From positions 186,001 through 250,000 of the forward strand of contig NZ_JAJONF010000004.1 in NCBI RefSeq assembly GCF_021462265.1: 64,000 nucleotides of DNA, written 5' to 3'. Below the pieces are notes generated by a model. That model made no database searches. It saw only the letters and a program-made list of their open reading frames with translations, and was not told the DNA's origin. Of the stretch, positions 26,269-33,741 are shown one piece after another. The translations under genes and the position numbers were made by a program. Source of the DNA: Streptomyces shenzhenensis (GTDB lineage Bacteria > Actinomycetota > Actinomycetes > Streptomycetales > Streptomycetaceae). Numbering within the stretch: the stretch's first letter is position 1; each line of letters starts with the position of its first letter.

Positions 26269-26657
26269 AGACCATCCTGAACATCATTTGGCTCGTCCTG
26301 AGCGGCTTCTGGCTGTTCCTCGGCTACCTGGCCGCGGGCGTGATCCTCTGCGTCACGATCATCGGCATTCCGTTCGGCATAGCTGCCTTCCGTATCGGCG
26401 TGTACGCCCTGTGGCCCTTCGGGTACACGACCGTGGAGCGGCGCGACGCGGGCGCCCCCTCCTGCGTCGGCAACGTCCTGTGGCTGGTCCTCGCCGGCTG
26501 GTGGCTGGCCCTCGCCCACATTGTCACCGGCATCGCGATGTGCCTGACGATCATCGGTATCCCGTTCGGCATCGCCAACTTCAAGCTGATCCCGGTCTCC
26601 CTGTTTCCGCTCGGACGCGAGATCGTCCCCACGGACCAGCCGTTCGCGACTCGCTGA
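26265..26657 (+). CDS. yccF: YccF-domain inner membrane protein
   Basis: 130 residues, GTG in a 4-base overlap with htpX. It contains two copies of the YccF motif: [16 protein letters not shown] and [17 protein letters not shown], each preceded by a hydrophobic helix with [14 protein letters not shown] or [14 protein letters not shown]. YccF proteins are small multi-pass membrane proteins of unknown function. Pairing with htpX suggests membrane quality control, by position only. Confidence 0.9.
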   Translation: MKTILNIIWLVLSGFWLFLGYLAAGVILCVTIIGIPFGIAAFRIGVYALWPFGYTTVERRDAGAPSCVGNVLWLVLAGWWLALAHIVTGIAMCLTIIGIPFGIANFKLIPVSLFPLGREIVPTDQPFATR

Positions 26658-26707
26658 CCCCACGTCACCCCAGGCCGGCACTCCGGTCCGGCGCCTACGG
26701 CCGCAAG

Positions 26708-26746
26708 TTGTCCACAGGCCGGAGCGTCTGCGGGAGGTTGTCCACA
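26708..26746 (+). promoter_or_regulatory. Two DnaA-box-like TTGTCCACA direct repeats
   Basis: TTGTCCACA at 26708-26716 and 26738-26746, both plus-strand and exactly 30 bp apart. Each continues AGGCCG on the right, up to 26721 and 26751. This nonamer is the preferred Streptomyces DnaA box. A weaker match, TTGTCAGCG, starts at 26758. They sit in the 129-base gap before the SMI1/KNR4-like gene, far from any origin landmark in this window (no dnaA, dnaN or box cluster). Confidence 0.6.
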
Positions 26747-26786
26747 GGCCGCCCCGGTTGTCAGCGGCGGCCTGCATCATGAAGCC

Positions 26787-27059
26787 ATGACCGAGATCGA
26801 GCAGTTGCTGACACAGGTGACCGCACAGGCCCGCAACTCGCGCCCGTGGGGGTGGCCTTCGCTTCCCGCCCCCGCCGACACCGCCACGCTCGACCGCGCC
26901 GGTCAGGCCCTCCGCTTCCCCCTGGCCCCTCTCCTCGCCGCGCTCTACGAGAGAGTGGGCGACGGCGGCTTCGGCCCGGCGTACGGCCTGCTGCCCCTGT
27001 TGGACGCGGCGCCCTGGGACGGCATACGAACCCGCACGGCCGCGGAGCAGGCCCGCTGA
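26787..27059 (+). CDS. Short SMI1/KNR4-like protein, apparently C-terminally truncated
   Basis: 90 residues from an ATG. The middle matches the SMI1/KNR4 (SUKH) pattern: a helical start (EIEQLLTQVTAQ), PADTATLDRAGQALRFPLAPLLAALYERVGDGGFGPAYGLLPL. Family members are usually 130-190 residues, and the strands after the GFGPxYGLL turn are missing, so the gene ends early. The stop is a plain TGA, with no sign of the lost part in other frames that I could follow. SUKH proteins are often immunity partners of toxins, but no toxin is nearby. Two DnaA-like boxes lie 40-80 bases upstream. Confidence 0.6.
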   Translation: MTEIEQLLTQVTAQARNSRPWGWPSLPAPADTATLDRAGQALRFPLAPLLAALYERVGDGGFGPAYGLLPLLDAAPWDGIRTRTAAEQAR

Positions 27060-27123
27060 GAGACGGGACCTCCCGAGCGCAGCCGCCACCGTCCCATGCC
27101 GCGGGGCACGGCGGCGGTGCCGG

Positions 27124-28383
27124 TCACCGGGTCCGCCGGGCCGCTGCCCACCGCCGTACGGCGTACACCGCCGCACCCACCGCCACTACGGCCGCCCCCG
27201 CGGCCACCGACGTCACCGGCAGCGCGAACGCGAGGATCACGCACCCCAGGAGCCCGAGCACCGGAACCAGTCGCGTGCGCGGTGCCGGATCCAGCGTCCA
27301 CGCCGAGGCGTTGGCCACCGCGTAGTACGCCAGCACACCGAAGGAGGAGAAACCGATGGCACCCCGGAGGTCCGCCGTCGCCGCCGCCACGGCGACGACC
27401 GCGCCGACGGCCAGTTCCGCGCGGTGCGGGACCTGGAAGCGCGGGTGCACAGCGGCCAGCGCCGGAGGCAGGTGACCGTCGCGGGCCATGGCCAGCGTCG
27501 TCCGCGACACCCCCAGGATCAGGGCGAGCAGCGAGCCGAGCGCGGCCACCGCGGCCCCCACCTGCACCACGGGCACCAGCCCCGGCGCCCCGGCCGCCCG
27601 CACTGCGTCGGCCAGCGGCGCGGCAGCCCGCCCGAGCCCGTCGGTGCCCAGCACCGAGACCACGGCCACCGCCACGCACGCGTACACCATCAGCGTGATC
27701 CCCAGAGCCAGCGGGATCGCACGCGGGATGGTGCGCGCCGGGTCCCGCACCTCCTCGCCGAGAGTGGCGATCCGTGCGTACCCGGCGAACGCGAAGAACA
27801 GCAGGCCGGCCGCCTGAAGCACCCCGCCCACGCCCGACGGCAGCCCGATCTCCAGCCGCCTCGCGTCCGCCGCCCCGGACGTCAGGCACATGACCACCAC
27901 GGAAGCGAGGACCGCCAGCACCACGCCCACGATCACCCGCGTCAGCCAGGCCGACTTCTGGATGCCGCCGTAGTTCACGGCGGTCAGCGCCACCACGGCC
28001 GCGACCGCCACCGCGTGCGCCTGCCCCGGCCACACGTATGCGCCCACGGTGAGCGCCATCGCGGCGCAGGACGCCGTCTTGCCGACGACGAACGCCCAGC
28101 CCGCGAGGTACCCCCAGAAGGCGCCGAGCCGCTCCCGCCCGTACACATAGGTGCCGCCCGACTGCGGGTACCGGGCCGCCAGGCGCGCCGAGGACATGGC
28201 GTTGCAGTAGGCGACCAGGGCAGCGACGGCCAGCCCGGGAAGCAGCCCGGAACCGGCCGCGCGGGCCGCGGGGCCCAGAGCGGAGAACACGCCGGCCCCG
28301 ATCATCGAGCCGAGGCCGACGATCACGGCGTCGCGCACGCCCAGCGTGCGTCGCAGACCGGAAGGGGAGGCTGAGGAAGTCAC
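27124..28383 (-). CDS. APC-superfamily amino acid permease
   Basis: 419 residues from a GTG at VTSSASPSGLRRTLG; an in-frame Arg-rich extension to 28515 is unlikely to be used. Twelve hydrophobic helices are present. The N-terminal signature GLRRTLGVRDAVIVGLGSMI followed by GAGVFSALGP is that of cationic/neutral amino acid APC permeases, and ARYPQSGGTYVYGRERLG is the first-loop motif. LFFAFAGYARIATLGEEVRDP is the conserved helix 6 to loop segment. The substrate is unknown. It converges on the SUKH-like gene. Confidence 0.9.
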   Translation of the reverse strand: MTSSASPSGLRRTLGVRDAVIVGLGSMIGAGVFSALGPAARAAGSGLLPGLAVAALVAYCNAMSSARLAARYPQSGGTYVYGRERLGAFWGYLAGWAFVVGKTASCAAMALTVGAYVWPGQAHAVAVAAVVALTAVNYGGIQKSAWLTRVIVGVVLAVLASVVVMCLTSGAADARRLEIGLPSGVGGVLQAAGLLFFAFAGYARIATLGEEVRDPARTIPRAIPLALGITLMVYACVAVAVVSVLGTDGLGRAAAPLADAVRAAGAPGLVPVVQVGAAVAALGSLLALILGVSRTTLAMARDGHLPPALAAVHPRFQVPHRAELAVGAVVAVAAATADLRGAIGFSSFGVLAYYAVANASAWTLDPAPRTRLVPVLGLLGCVILAFALPVTSVAAGAAVVAVGAAVYAVRRWAAARRTR

Positions 28384-28583
28384 GGCCCGCACCCTACTGA
28401 TAACCGCAACCGTGCGGTGTCGCCCAGGCGTCCTCGTCATCGACAAGGCACGAACACACGCGCTACGGACACAGGGGACGGCTCGGACAGTCCGTCCGGC
28501 ACCAGCTTCCCGCACGGTCGGCCGGGACCTGAATCACAGGGCCCGGACAGTGCGAACACAGCGCGGAAGGGCAGGTTCAGGTC

Positions 28584-28850
28584 ATGGGCATCATCAGCTG
28601 GATCATCCTGGGACTGTTGGCCGGCGCCATCGCCAAATTCCTGCTGCCGGGACGTGACCCGGGCGGCTTCATCGGCACGACCCTCATCGGTGTCGTGGGT
28701 GCGTTCCTCGGCGGCTGGATATCGGCGCGCTGGCTCGGCCACCCGATCACCAAGGACTTCTACGACGGCGCGACCTGGGTGGCCGCGATCGGCGGCTCGC
28801 TGGTCCTGCTGATCGCCTACCGCATCCTGTTCGGCAACTCGCGCGACTGA
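28584..28850 (+). CDS. GlsB/YeaQ/YmgE-family small membrane protein
   Basis: 88 residues. Three hydrophobic stretches with the family motifs: IISWIILGLLAGAIAKFLLPGRDPGGFIGTTLIGVVGAFLGGWI and a final GSLVLLIAYRILFG. RDPGGFIGT is diagnostic. Members are often labelled transglycosylase-associated or stress-response proteins, with no known activity. The gene is isolated, with a terminator shared with yajQ downstream. Confidence 0.9.
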   Translation: MGIISWIILGLLAGAIAKFLLPGRDPGGFIGTTLIGVVGAFLGGWISARWLGHPITKDFYDGATWVAAIGGSLVLLIAYRILFGNSRD

Positions 28851-28880
28851 ACACCTCCCCGGCGGGGGCCGGCGCACCAG

Positions 28881-28910
28881 AAGGGCGGGCACCGCGGGGT
28901 GCCCGCCCTT
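28881..28910. terminator. Bidirectional terminator between glsB-like gene and yajQ
   Basis: AAGGGCGGGCACC (28881-28893), loop GCGG, and its exact complement (28898-28910). It lies between convergent genes. No T-run on either side. Confidence 0.85.
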
Positions 28911-28931
28911 CTCGTACTTCGACGACGGCGC

Positions 28932-29420
28932 CTACCGGTAGTTCACGAACTGGAGCGCGAAGTCGAAGTCCTGGCCCTTCAGCAGCGCGATCACGGCCTG
29001 GAGGTCGTCGCGGCTCTTGGAGCTGACGCGCAGTTCGTCACCCTGGACCTGGGCCTTCACACCCTTGGGGCCCTCGTCGCGGATGATCTTCGCGACCTTC
29101 TTCGCGTTCTCCTGGGAGATGCCCTCCTCGATCGACGCGAAGATCTTGTACTCCTTGCCGGAGAGCTGCGGCTCACCCGCGTCCAGCGCCTTCAGCGAGA
29201 TGCCACGCTTGATCAGCTTCGACTGGAAGACGTCGAGGATCGCCTTGACCCGCTCCTCGGAGTTCGCCTGCATCAGGATCTTCTCGCCGGACCAGGCGAT
29301 CGAGGCGCCCACACCCTTGAAGTCGTAGCGCTGTGAGACCTCCTTGGCGGCCTGGTTGAGGGCGTTGTCGACCTCCTGCCGCTCGACCTTCGAGACGATG
29401 TCGAAACTGGAGTCGGCCAT
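28932..29420 (-). CDS. yajQ: YajQ-family nucleotide-binding protein
   Basis: 162 residues of typical YajQ length. The N-terminus [35 protein letters not shown] is characteristic. [22 protein letters not shown] and [36 protein letters not shown] complete the two half-domains. YajQ members bind nucleotides, and some bind cyclic di-GMP; the role in Streptomyces is not defined. Confidence 0.93.
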   Translation of the reverse strand: MADSSFDIVSKVERQEVDNALNQAAKEVSQRYDFKGVGASIAWSGEKILMQANSEERVKAILDVFQSKLIKRGISLKALDAGEPQLSGKEYKIFASIEEGISQENAKKVAKIIRDEGPKGVKAQVQGDELRVSSKSRDDLQAVIALLKGQDFDFALQFVNYR

Positions 29421-29648
29421 GTCCTGTGGCTCCTTGTATCAGGGGGCGTAACGGGATGCGTTGCGGCGCGCGACGACGGCCGCCGAGCCCGGTGCGGGGA
29501 CCGGGCCGCATCCGCACCAGCCTAGCCATCCCGCGTCCCGTGGGCGGCGATCAATCGGGTGGCGGAGCACCCCTGTGGATCGGGTATTGTTTACGTCGTT
29601 GCCAGGGAGCACCGCCGAAAAGCGGTTCGATCTGGTGGCGAACCCCCC

Positions 29649-29730
29649 GGCGGTGTGCCCGAGCGGCCAAAGGGAGCAGACTGTAAATCTGCCGGCTCAG
29701 CCTTCCCAGGTTCGAATCCTGGCGCCGCCA
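29649..29730 (+). tRNA. tRNA-Tyr (anticodon GTA)
   Basis: 82 nt, with the long variable arm of class II tRNAs. Acceptor GGCGGTG pairs with CGCCGCC (29723-29729), the discriminator is A, and CCA is not encoded. The anticodon stem GCAGA/TCTGC holds the loop CTGTAAA with anticodon GTA. The T-arm is CCAGG-TTCGAAT-CCTGG. Confidence 0.95.
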
Positions 29731-29738
29731 CACGGGAA

Positions 29739-29782
29739 CGAAGGGCCCGTGACCTGCGATCAAGCAGGTCACGGGCCCTTCG
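29739..29782 (+). terminator. Terminator downstream of tRNA-Tyr
   Basis: A 19-bp perfect stem (29739-29757 with 29764-29782) around the loop GATCAA, nine bases after the tRNA. The arm ends CTGC/GCAG. No strong T-run, but the stem alone is exceptionally stable. Confidence 0.85.
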
Positions 29783-29923
29783 TCGTGCACCTGTGCGGAT
29801 GCCTTCAGGCGTGCTGAATCGCGCAGCGCGGCGGCGTGATGAAGATCATGGGGCGCTTCGTCGGTGGTGCGGCCGGGGCAGTGGTCCCTCGTCCGGTGCC
29901 GTGTCCCGGGGCACACTGAACGC

Positions 29924-30136
29924 ATGTCCTCCCGACGTAGAACCTGCCCGGTGTGCCGCCGTGAAATCGCCGTCGTGGCGGGCCGCTTCGCGCGGCACGA
30001 CCCGCCCGGAACGCGCGAGACCGGGGAACTGGTCTCCTGTTCCGGCTCGCGGCAGCAGGCCCGGATCGGGGCCGTGCAGCCCGCGTTGGACGGTTACGTC
30101 GTACCCGAGTTCCCCGGTCAGCTGGCGCTGTTCTGA
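29924..30136 (+). CDS. Small hypothetical protein with an N-terminal CxxC knuckle
   Basis: 70 residues from MSSRRRTCPVCRREIAVVAGRFARHDP; the ORF extends upstream but the residues there are not gene-like. CPVC with CSGS later gives three Cys, so a zinc knuckle is possible but not complete. The C-terminus is VPEFPGQLALF. It is found in this position in Streptomyces as far as I recall; function unknown. Its stop is four bases from the end of the convergent next gene. Confidence 0.6.
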   Translation: MSSRRRTCPVCRREIAVVAGRFARHDPPGTRETGELVSCSGSRQQARIGAVQPALDGYVVPEFPGQLALF

Positions 30137-30140
30137 GAAC

Positions 30141-30797
30141 TCAGTTCCCTGCCACCGACTTCACGGCCACGCTGACGGGCGTCGACCCGCCGATCAGCTC
30201 CAGAGTCAGGCCGGCCGTCGCCGACGTGTCCACCAACTCCGCCAGCACGGCGGCCACGTCGTCGCGTGTGACCGCGCCCCGGCCGGTGTGCGCCTCCAGA
30301 CGCACCAGACCGGTGCCCGGCGCGTCCGTCAGCGCGCCGGGGCGCAGGATCGTCCAGTCCAGGGCACTCTGCCCGGTCATGTACGCGTCGGCCGCGCCCT
30401 TGGCCCGCAGGTACACGTCGAAGACCTCGTTGCCCTGGTGCGCCGGGTCCGCGCCCATCGAGGAGACGACCACGAAACGGCGTACGCCCGCGCGCACGGC
30501 GGCGTCCGCGAACAACACCGCCGCGGCCTTGTCCACCGTCTCCTTGCGGGCCGTGCCACTGCCCGGTCCCGCGCCCGCCGCGAACACCGCCGCGTCCGCC
30601 CCTCGCAGATGCGCCGCGACCTCCTCGACCGACGCCGACTCCAGGTCCAGCAGCACCGGTTCGGCACCGGCCGCCCGCAGGTCGTCGCCCTGCTCGGCCT
30701 TCCGGATGATCCCCGCGACCTCGTCCCCGCGCGCGGAGAGCAGCCGCTCCAGCCGCAACGCGATCTGACCATGACCACCAGCGATGACAATGCGCAT
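30141..30797 (-). CDS. NAD(P)-binding Rossmann-fold protein (NmrA/YwnB-like)
   Basis: 218 residues. GGHGQIALRLERLL (GxxGxxA) binds the dinucleotide, followed by VAGIIRKAEQGDDLRAAGAEPVLLDLE. AVFAAGAGPGSGTARKETVDKAAAVLFADAAVRAGVRRFVVVSSMG and TILRPGALTD are typical of atypical short-chain reductases that sense or modify nucleotide pools. The catalytic Tyr-Lys pair is not obvious, so a non-catalytic role is possible. The gene ends next to the small CxxC protein gene. Confidence 0.88.
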   Translation of the reverse strand: MRIVIAGGHGQIALRLERLLSARGDEVAGIIRKAEQGDDLRAAGAEPVLLDLESASVEEVAAHLRGADAAVFAAGAGPGSGTARKETVDKAAAVLFADAAVRAGVRRFVVVSSMGADPAHQGNEVFDVYLRAKGAADAYMTGQSALDWTILRPGALTDAPGTGLVRLEAHTGRGAVTRDDVAAVLAELVDTSATAGLTLELIGGSTPVSVAVKSVAGN

Positions 30798-31141
30798 GTC
30801 TCAGACCGTACGCCCGAAGCCCCGCATCCGCCGCACGACTTCATGCGCCCCCACGCGCGCGTGGCGTTCCACCGAGCCCCACGCGCGCGTGGCGTTCCAC
30901 CCATGTCTGTCCCACGCGCGCGTGGGGTTCCACCGGGCGCGCCGGTCCGGTTGGGGCTTTCCGGGCGGACGCCGCACTCTGGGCCGCGCGTTCCCGCTCC
31001 TGTACGACGCCCGCGTTCCCACCGCCGCGTCCGGCGCCCCCCGTCCCCGGGGCCGGCGCCCCCGTCCGACGCCCGTGTTCCCGCCTCCCGTCCGGCGCCC
31101 TCACGTCCAACGCCCGCCTCCCCGTCGTGTGCCCGCGCCGC
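30798..31141. other. 344-base non-coding interval with three hairpin repeats
   Basis: Between two minus-strand genes. The first part carries three 25-base units (see the repeat at 30851-30934). The rest is low-complexity GC-rich sequence with CCCCCGTCC-like runs. I see no gene, promoter or RNA in the remainder. Confidence 0.6.
30851..30934. repeat. Three tandem-like copies of CCACGCGCGCGTGG plus GTTCCACC
   Basis: The 14-bp palindrome CCACGCGCGCGTGG occurs at 30851-30864, 30879-30892 and 30912-30925. Each is followed by CGTTCCACC or GGTTCCACC. Spacing is 28 and 33 bases. Related 12-mers occur in other intergenic regions of the window, so this is a dispersed element rather than a local accident. 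Confidence 0.85.
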
Positions 31142-32407
31142 TCAGGACACCTCACCCCGTCCCTGCCGAGGCAGTCCCAGTTCGGCCGCCACCGCCGAGT
31201 TGCAGTACTCGCGGACCGCGCTCGTGCGTGCCACCACGCGCCCCCGGTGCACCACGATCCGGCTGTAGGCGAGGGAGAGCGCGCCGGCCAGGTGGTCGCC
31301 GCGTACGGCGAGGAGCTCGGCGGGGAAACCGGCCTCGACGCGGACCTCGGGGAGGCCGAGGGCGGCGCGGGAGGCGGCGCTCACGGTGTCGTAGGCGTCC
31401 TCGGGGCGCAGGCCGTGGCGGGAGGCCAGGAGGTAGGCCGCCTCCAGGGGGTCGCCGCGGCCGACGGGGTTCGACAGGTCGCGCAGGGCGCCGCTGCCGG
31501 CGGCGACCCGCACCCCGGCCGCGCGCAGCAGCCGTACCGGAGCCGTGCCGCGGCGTTCGGCGGAGCCGCAGCCGCCCTGGGGCAGGCACACCACCGTGAT
31601 GCCGGCCGCGGCGAGCTGGTCCGCGATCCGCGCGGCCACCTCGGCGGGCAGGCGCGCGAGCCCGGCGCACGGGCCGAGGACCACGCCGGGACGCATGCCG
31701 CCCGCCATCGCCGCGAGCCGGGCCAGCCGGGCCGGGTCGGTGGCATCCGTGTGCAGGTCGACCGGGCAGCCGTGTTCGGAGGCCACCTCCAGGACCGCCT
31801 CCGCGTACCCCGCGGGATCGGGGTCCAGGTCCGGGCAGCCGCCCACCACGGACGCGCCCATCTTCGCGGCGTCCCGCAGTATCGCGAGGCCGTCGGCGCC
31901 GGCGACCCCGGTCAGGACCCGTGGCATCGCGACCGCCGTGAGCTCCGCGAGCCCGCGCAGTGAGCGACGCGCCTGGAGGACGGCGGCGAGGGCGCCGAGG
32001 CCCTGGACGTCGCCCACGCGCACGTGCGCGCGTACCGCCGTCGCACCGTGTCCGAGTTGCAGCAGGGCCGCCTCGGTGGCGCGGCGCTGGACGTCCTCGG
32101 GTTCGTACGAGACGGGCCCGCGGTGTGCGGCGGCGAGGGCGGTGTCGCCGTGGGCGTGCGGTTCAGCGGGGGCCGGGAGGAGGAGGTAGCCGGTCAGGTC
32201 CACCCGCGTGCCGCCCGCGCGGGCCGGGCCCGGCGCCAGGCTGCCGGCCGTGCCCACCGCCTCGATGCGCCCGCAGCCCAGCCGTACGTCCACGGTCCGG
32301 CCGTCGGTGAGCCGGGCACCGGACAGCAGGAGCGCGGCCGGGTCGGAGGAGCCCGGGGAACCCTGCGGGTTGGACGACGAGGGCGGCTGCGGCTGGCTGT
32401 CGGGCAT
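31142..32407 (-). CDS. Amidohydrolase (cytosine deaminase-like) with altered active site
   Basis: 421 residues; ATG at MPDSQPQPPSSS, then a low-complexity lead. The N-terminal beta barrel, LLLSGARLTDGRTVDVRLGCGRIEAVG, and the later VRGDHLAGALSLAYSRIVVHRGRVV are typical of the superfamily. It keeps HxH (His84, His86 in EPHAHGD) and a third His (His219 in DLHTDATDP). Compared with E. coli CodA, the catalytic Glu217, metal-ligand His246 and Asp313 appear as Ala222, Pro246 (VLGPCAGL) and Gly306 (AAGSGALRD). It is probably not an active deaminase, or it uses other residues. This comparison was made from memory. Confidence 0.78.
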   Translation of the reverse strand: MPDSQPQPPSSSNPQGSPGSSDPAALLLSGARLTDGRTVDVRLGCGRIEAVGTAGSLAPGPARAGGTRVDLTGYLLLPAPAEPHAHGDTALAAAHRGPVSYEPEDVQRRATEAALLQLGHGATAVRAHVRVGDVQGLGALAAVLQARRSLRGLAELTAVAMPRVLTGVAGADGLAILRDAAKMGASVVGGCPDLDPDPAGYAEAVLEVASEHGCPVDLHTDATDPARLARLAAMAGGMRPGVVLGPCAGLARLPAEVAARIADQLAAAGITVVCLPQGGCGSAERRGTAPVRLLRAAGVRVAAGSGALRDLSNPVGRGDPLEAAYLLASRHGLRPEDAYDTVSAASRAALGLPEVRVEAGFPAELLAVRGDHLAGALSLAYSRIVVHRGRVVARTSAVREYCNSAVAAELGLPRQGRGEVS

Positions 32408-32581
32408 CGCGCTCCATGAGGGTCGGTCCAGGCGTTGGACTCAAGATCACGCAGAGTGAGTCGAGCCTAGGACGGCGAGTCGCGTGGGGCGGGGAGGAGC
32501 GCAATAGTCGTACCGGAGCCGTCGGACCTGCGCGGAACGGTTCGGCACGCGCGCGTGGGCGGAGTGCCCGAAGCGGTCCGG

Positions 32582-32647
32582 GAGGCTGTCGTGGGCCCTG
32601 CGGAAGGGGCCGGAGAGGCTGCCGTGGGCCGTGCGGAAGGGCCCGGG
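32582..32647. repeat. Two-copy 33-bp tandem repeat upstream of tRNA-Thr
   Basis: Copies 32582-32614 and 32615-32647 begin GAGGCTGTCGTGGGCC and GAGGCTGCCGTGGGCC and match at 29 of 33 positions. The unit has no hairpin of note. It ends 21 bases before the putative tRNA -35 hexamer. Confidence 0.8.
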
Positions 32648-32667
32648 ATGGGCGGCAGGAAACGGAT

Positions 32668-32697
32668 TTGGGTGAACGGCGGCCGAGCGTGTAATGT
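32668..32697 (+). promoter_or_regulatory. Candidate promoter of the tRNA-Thr/tRNA-Met/rpmG unit
   Basis: TTGGGT (32668-32673), 18-base spacer, TAATGT (32692-32697). The -10 ends 11 bases before the tRNA-Thr 5' end, a natural spacing for tRNA transcription starts. Matched by eye to the housekeeping consensus. Confidence 0.5.
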
Positions 32698-32708
32698 CTT
32701 CATCGCTC

Positions 32709-32781
32709 GCCCCAATAGCTCAGTCGGCAGAGCGTCTCCATGGTAAGGAGAAGGTCTACGGTTCGATTCCGTATTGGGGCT
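32709..32781 (+). tRNA. tRNA-Thr (anticodon GGT)
   Basis: 73 nt. Acceptor GCCCCAA with TTGGGGC (32774-32780), discriminator T. Anticodon stem TCTCC/GGAGA encloses ATGGTAA with anticodon GGT. T-arm contains GTTCGATTC. No encoded CCA. Confidence 0.95.
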
Positions 32782-32825
32782 CTGGTGTGAGAGGTCCCGC
32801 CGCGAGGCGGGGTCGATCTCATCAA

Positions 32826-32898
32826 AGCGGTGTAGCTCAGTCGGTAGAGCAAGCGGCTCATAATCGCTGTGTCACCGGTTCAAGTCCGGTCACCGCTA
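32826..32898 (+). tRNA. tRNA-Met (elongator, anticodon CAT)
   Basis: 73 nt. Acceptor AGCGGTG pairs with CACCGCT (32891-32897), discriminator A. The anticodon stem AGCGG/TCGCT holds CTCATAA. A paired A1-U72 end and the lack of three G-C pairs flanking the anticodon loop distinguish it from an initiator tRNA. Confidence 0.93.
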
Positions 32899-32904
32899 CT
32901 GACA

Positions 32905-32948
32905 GTAGCCGATTGCGGGGTCGGTCCTTCGATCGGCTACTCTTTTAT
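32905..32948 (+). terminator. Hairpin after tRNA-Met
   Basis: GTAGCCGAT (32905-32913) pairs with ATCGGCTAC (32932-32940), then TCTTTTAT. The T-rich tail makes this one of the few canonical terminators here; rpmG follows 40 bases on, so it may act as a partial attenuator. Confidence 0.65.
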
Positions 32949-32987
32949 GCGTTAAACCATCCCACCCGTTCGTCAAGGAGCACTCAC

Positions 32988-33152
32988 GTGGCTGCCACCG
33001 ACGTCCGCCCGAAGATCACGCTGGCCTGCGTGGAGTGCAAGGAGCGGAACTACATCACCAAGAAGAACCGGCGTAACAACCCGGACCGTCTTGAGATGAA
33101 GAAGCACTGCCCGCGTTGCAATGCGCACACCGCGCACCGCGAGACGCGATAA
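32988..33152 (+). CDS. rpmG: 50S ribosomal protein L33 (zinc-binding C+ form)
   Basis: 54 residues, GTG with AAGGAG at 32975-32980. Sequence begins [21 protein letters not shown] and ends [14 protein letters not shown]. The CxxC pairs (CVEC and CPRC) mark the zinc-containing paralogue. Streptomyces usually have a second, zinc-free L33 under zinc-starvation control elsewhere; that is general knowledge. Position after tRNA-Thr/tRNA-Met and before hadAB is conserved in actinobacteria. Confidence 0.95.
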   Translation: MAATDVRPKITLACVECKERNYITKKNRRNNPDRLEMKKHCPRCNAHTAHRETR

Positions 33153-33166
33153 GAAACAGGCTCGTC

Positions 33167-33200
33167 CGTGAGGCCGTCCCCATCAGGGGGCGGCCTCACG
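33167..33200 (+). terminator. Terminator between rpmG and hadA
   Basis: CGTGAGGCCG (33167-33176) pairs with CGGCCTCACG (33191-33200), with an inner CCCC/GGGG pairing around ATCA. Strong stem, short T-run (GTTTCGG) nearby. Confidence 0.8.
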
Positions 33201-33269
33201 GCGTTTCGGGGGACGGCTTTCCCGCTAGTTTGTGGGGCATCACAGCAGACATCAGGAGGTGCCGGGCCA

Positions 33270-33734
33270 ATGGCGCTCGACCAGTCCTTTGTGGGACGGA
33301 CCTACCCGCCCACCGAGCCCTACGAGGTGGGCCGGGAGAAGATCCGCGAGTTCGCCGAGGCGGTGGGCGACACCAACGCCGTGTACACGGACCCGGAGGC
33401 CGCCAAGGCGCTCGGCTATTCCGATGTGATCGCCCCGCCGACCTTTGTCTTCTCGATCACCTTCCGCGCGGCCGGACAGGTCGTCGAGGATCCGCAGCTC
33501 GGCCTGGACTACAGCCGGGTGGTGCACGGCGACCAGAAGTTCGCCTACCGGCGCCCGGTGCGCGCCGGCGACCGGCTGACCGTGACCTCGACCATCGAGG
33601 CCATCAAGTCCCTCGCGGGCAACGACGTCATCGACATCCGGGGCGACGTGCACGACGAGGCGGGCGAGCTGGTGGTGAGCGCTCTGACCAAGCTGGTGGC
33701 CCGGGCGGCGGACGCAGCAGAAGGCGAGGCGTGA
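33270..33734 (+). CDS. hadA: (3R)-hydroxyacyl-thioester dehydratase-type hot-dog subunit, non-catalytic partner
   Basis: 154 residues; ATG with AGGAGGT at 33255-33261. UPF0336/MaoC-N type hot-dog protein: ALDQSFVGRTYPPTEPYEVGREKIREFAEAVGD, VIAPPTFVFSITFRAAGQVV and RVVHGDQKFAYRRPVRAGDRLTV. The catalytic hydratase-2 Asp-x4-His is absent: here the segment reads GDTNAVYTDPEAA. In mycobacteria HadA pairs with a catalytic HadB in fatty-acid elongation for mycolates. Streptomyces make no mycolates, so the pair may serve fatty acid synthase II instead; that is inference. Confidence 0.88.
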   Translation: MALDQSFVGRTYPPTEPYEVGREKIREFAEAVGDTNAVYTDPEAAKALGYSDVIAPPTFVFSITFRAAGQVVEDPQLGLDYSRVVHGDQKFAYRRPVRAGDRLTVTSTIEAIKSLAGNDVIDIRGDVHDEAGELVVSALTKLVARAADAAEGEA

Positions 33735-33741
33735 GGATCCG

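Larger units (their letters stand above)
32408..32708. other. 301-base upstream region of the tRNA pair
   Basis: Contains one CACGCGCGCGTG palindrome (32546-32557), a 33-bp tandem repeat (32582-32647) and the likely tRNA promoter (32668-32697). No gene is seen; an 11-residue repeat in the overlapping frame follows simply from the 33-bp unit. Confidence 0.6.

Noticed and set aside
26846..27325. Alternative frame of about 159 codons over the SMI1-like gene
   Set aside because: Arg/Ala/Pro-rich and runs across the convergent permease; no family motif.
29649..32898. Genomic island between tRNA genes
   Set aside because: No integrase, transposase or duplicated tRNA ends were found, and gene content looks like ordinary core Streptomyces.
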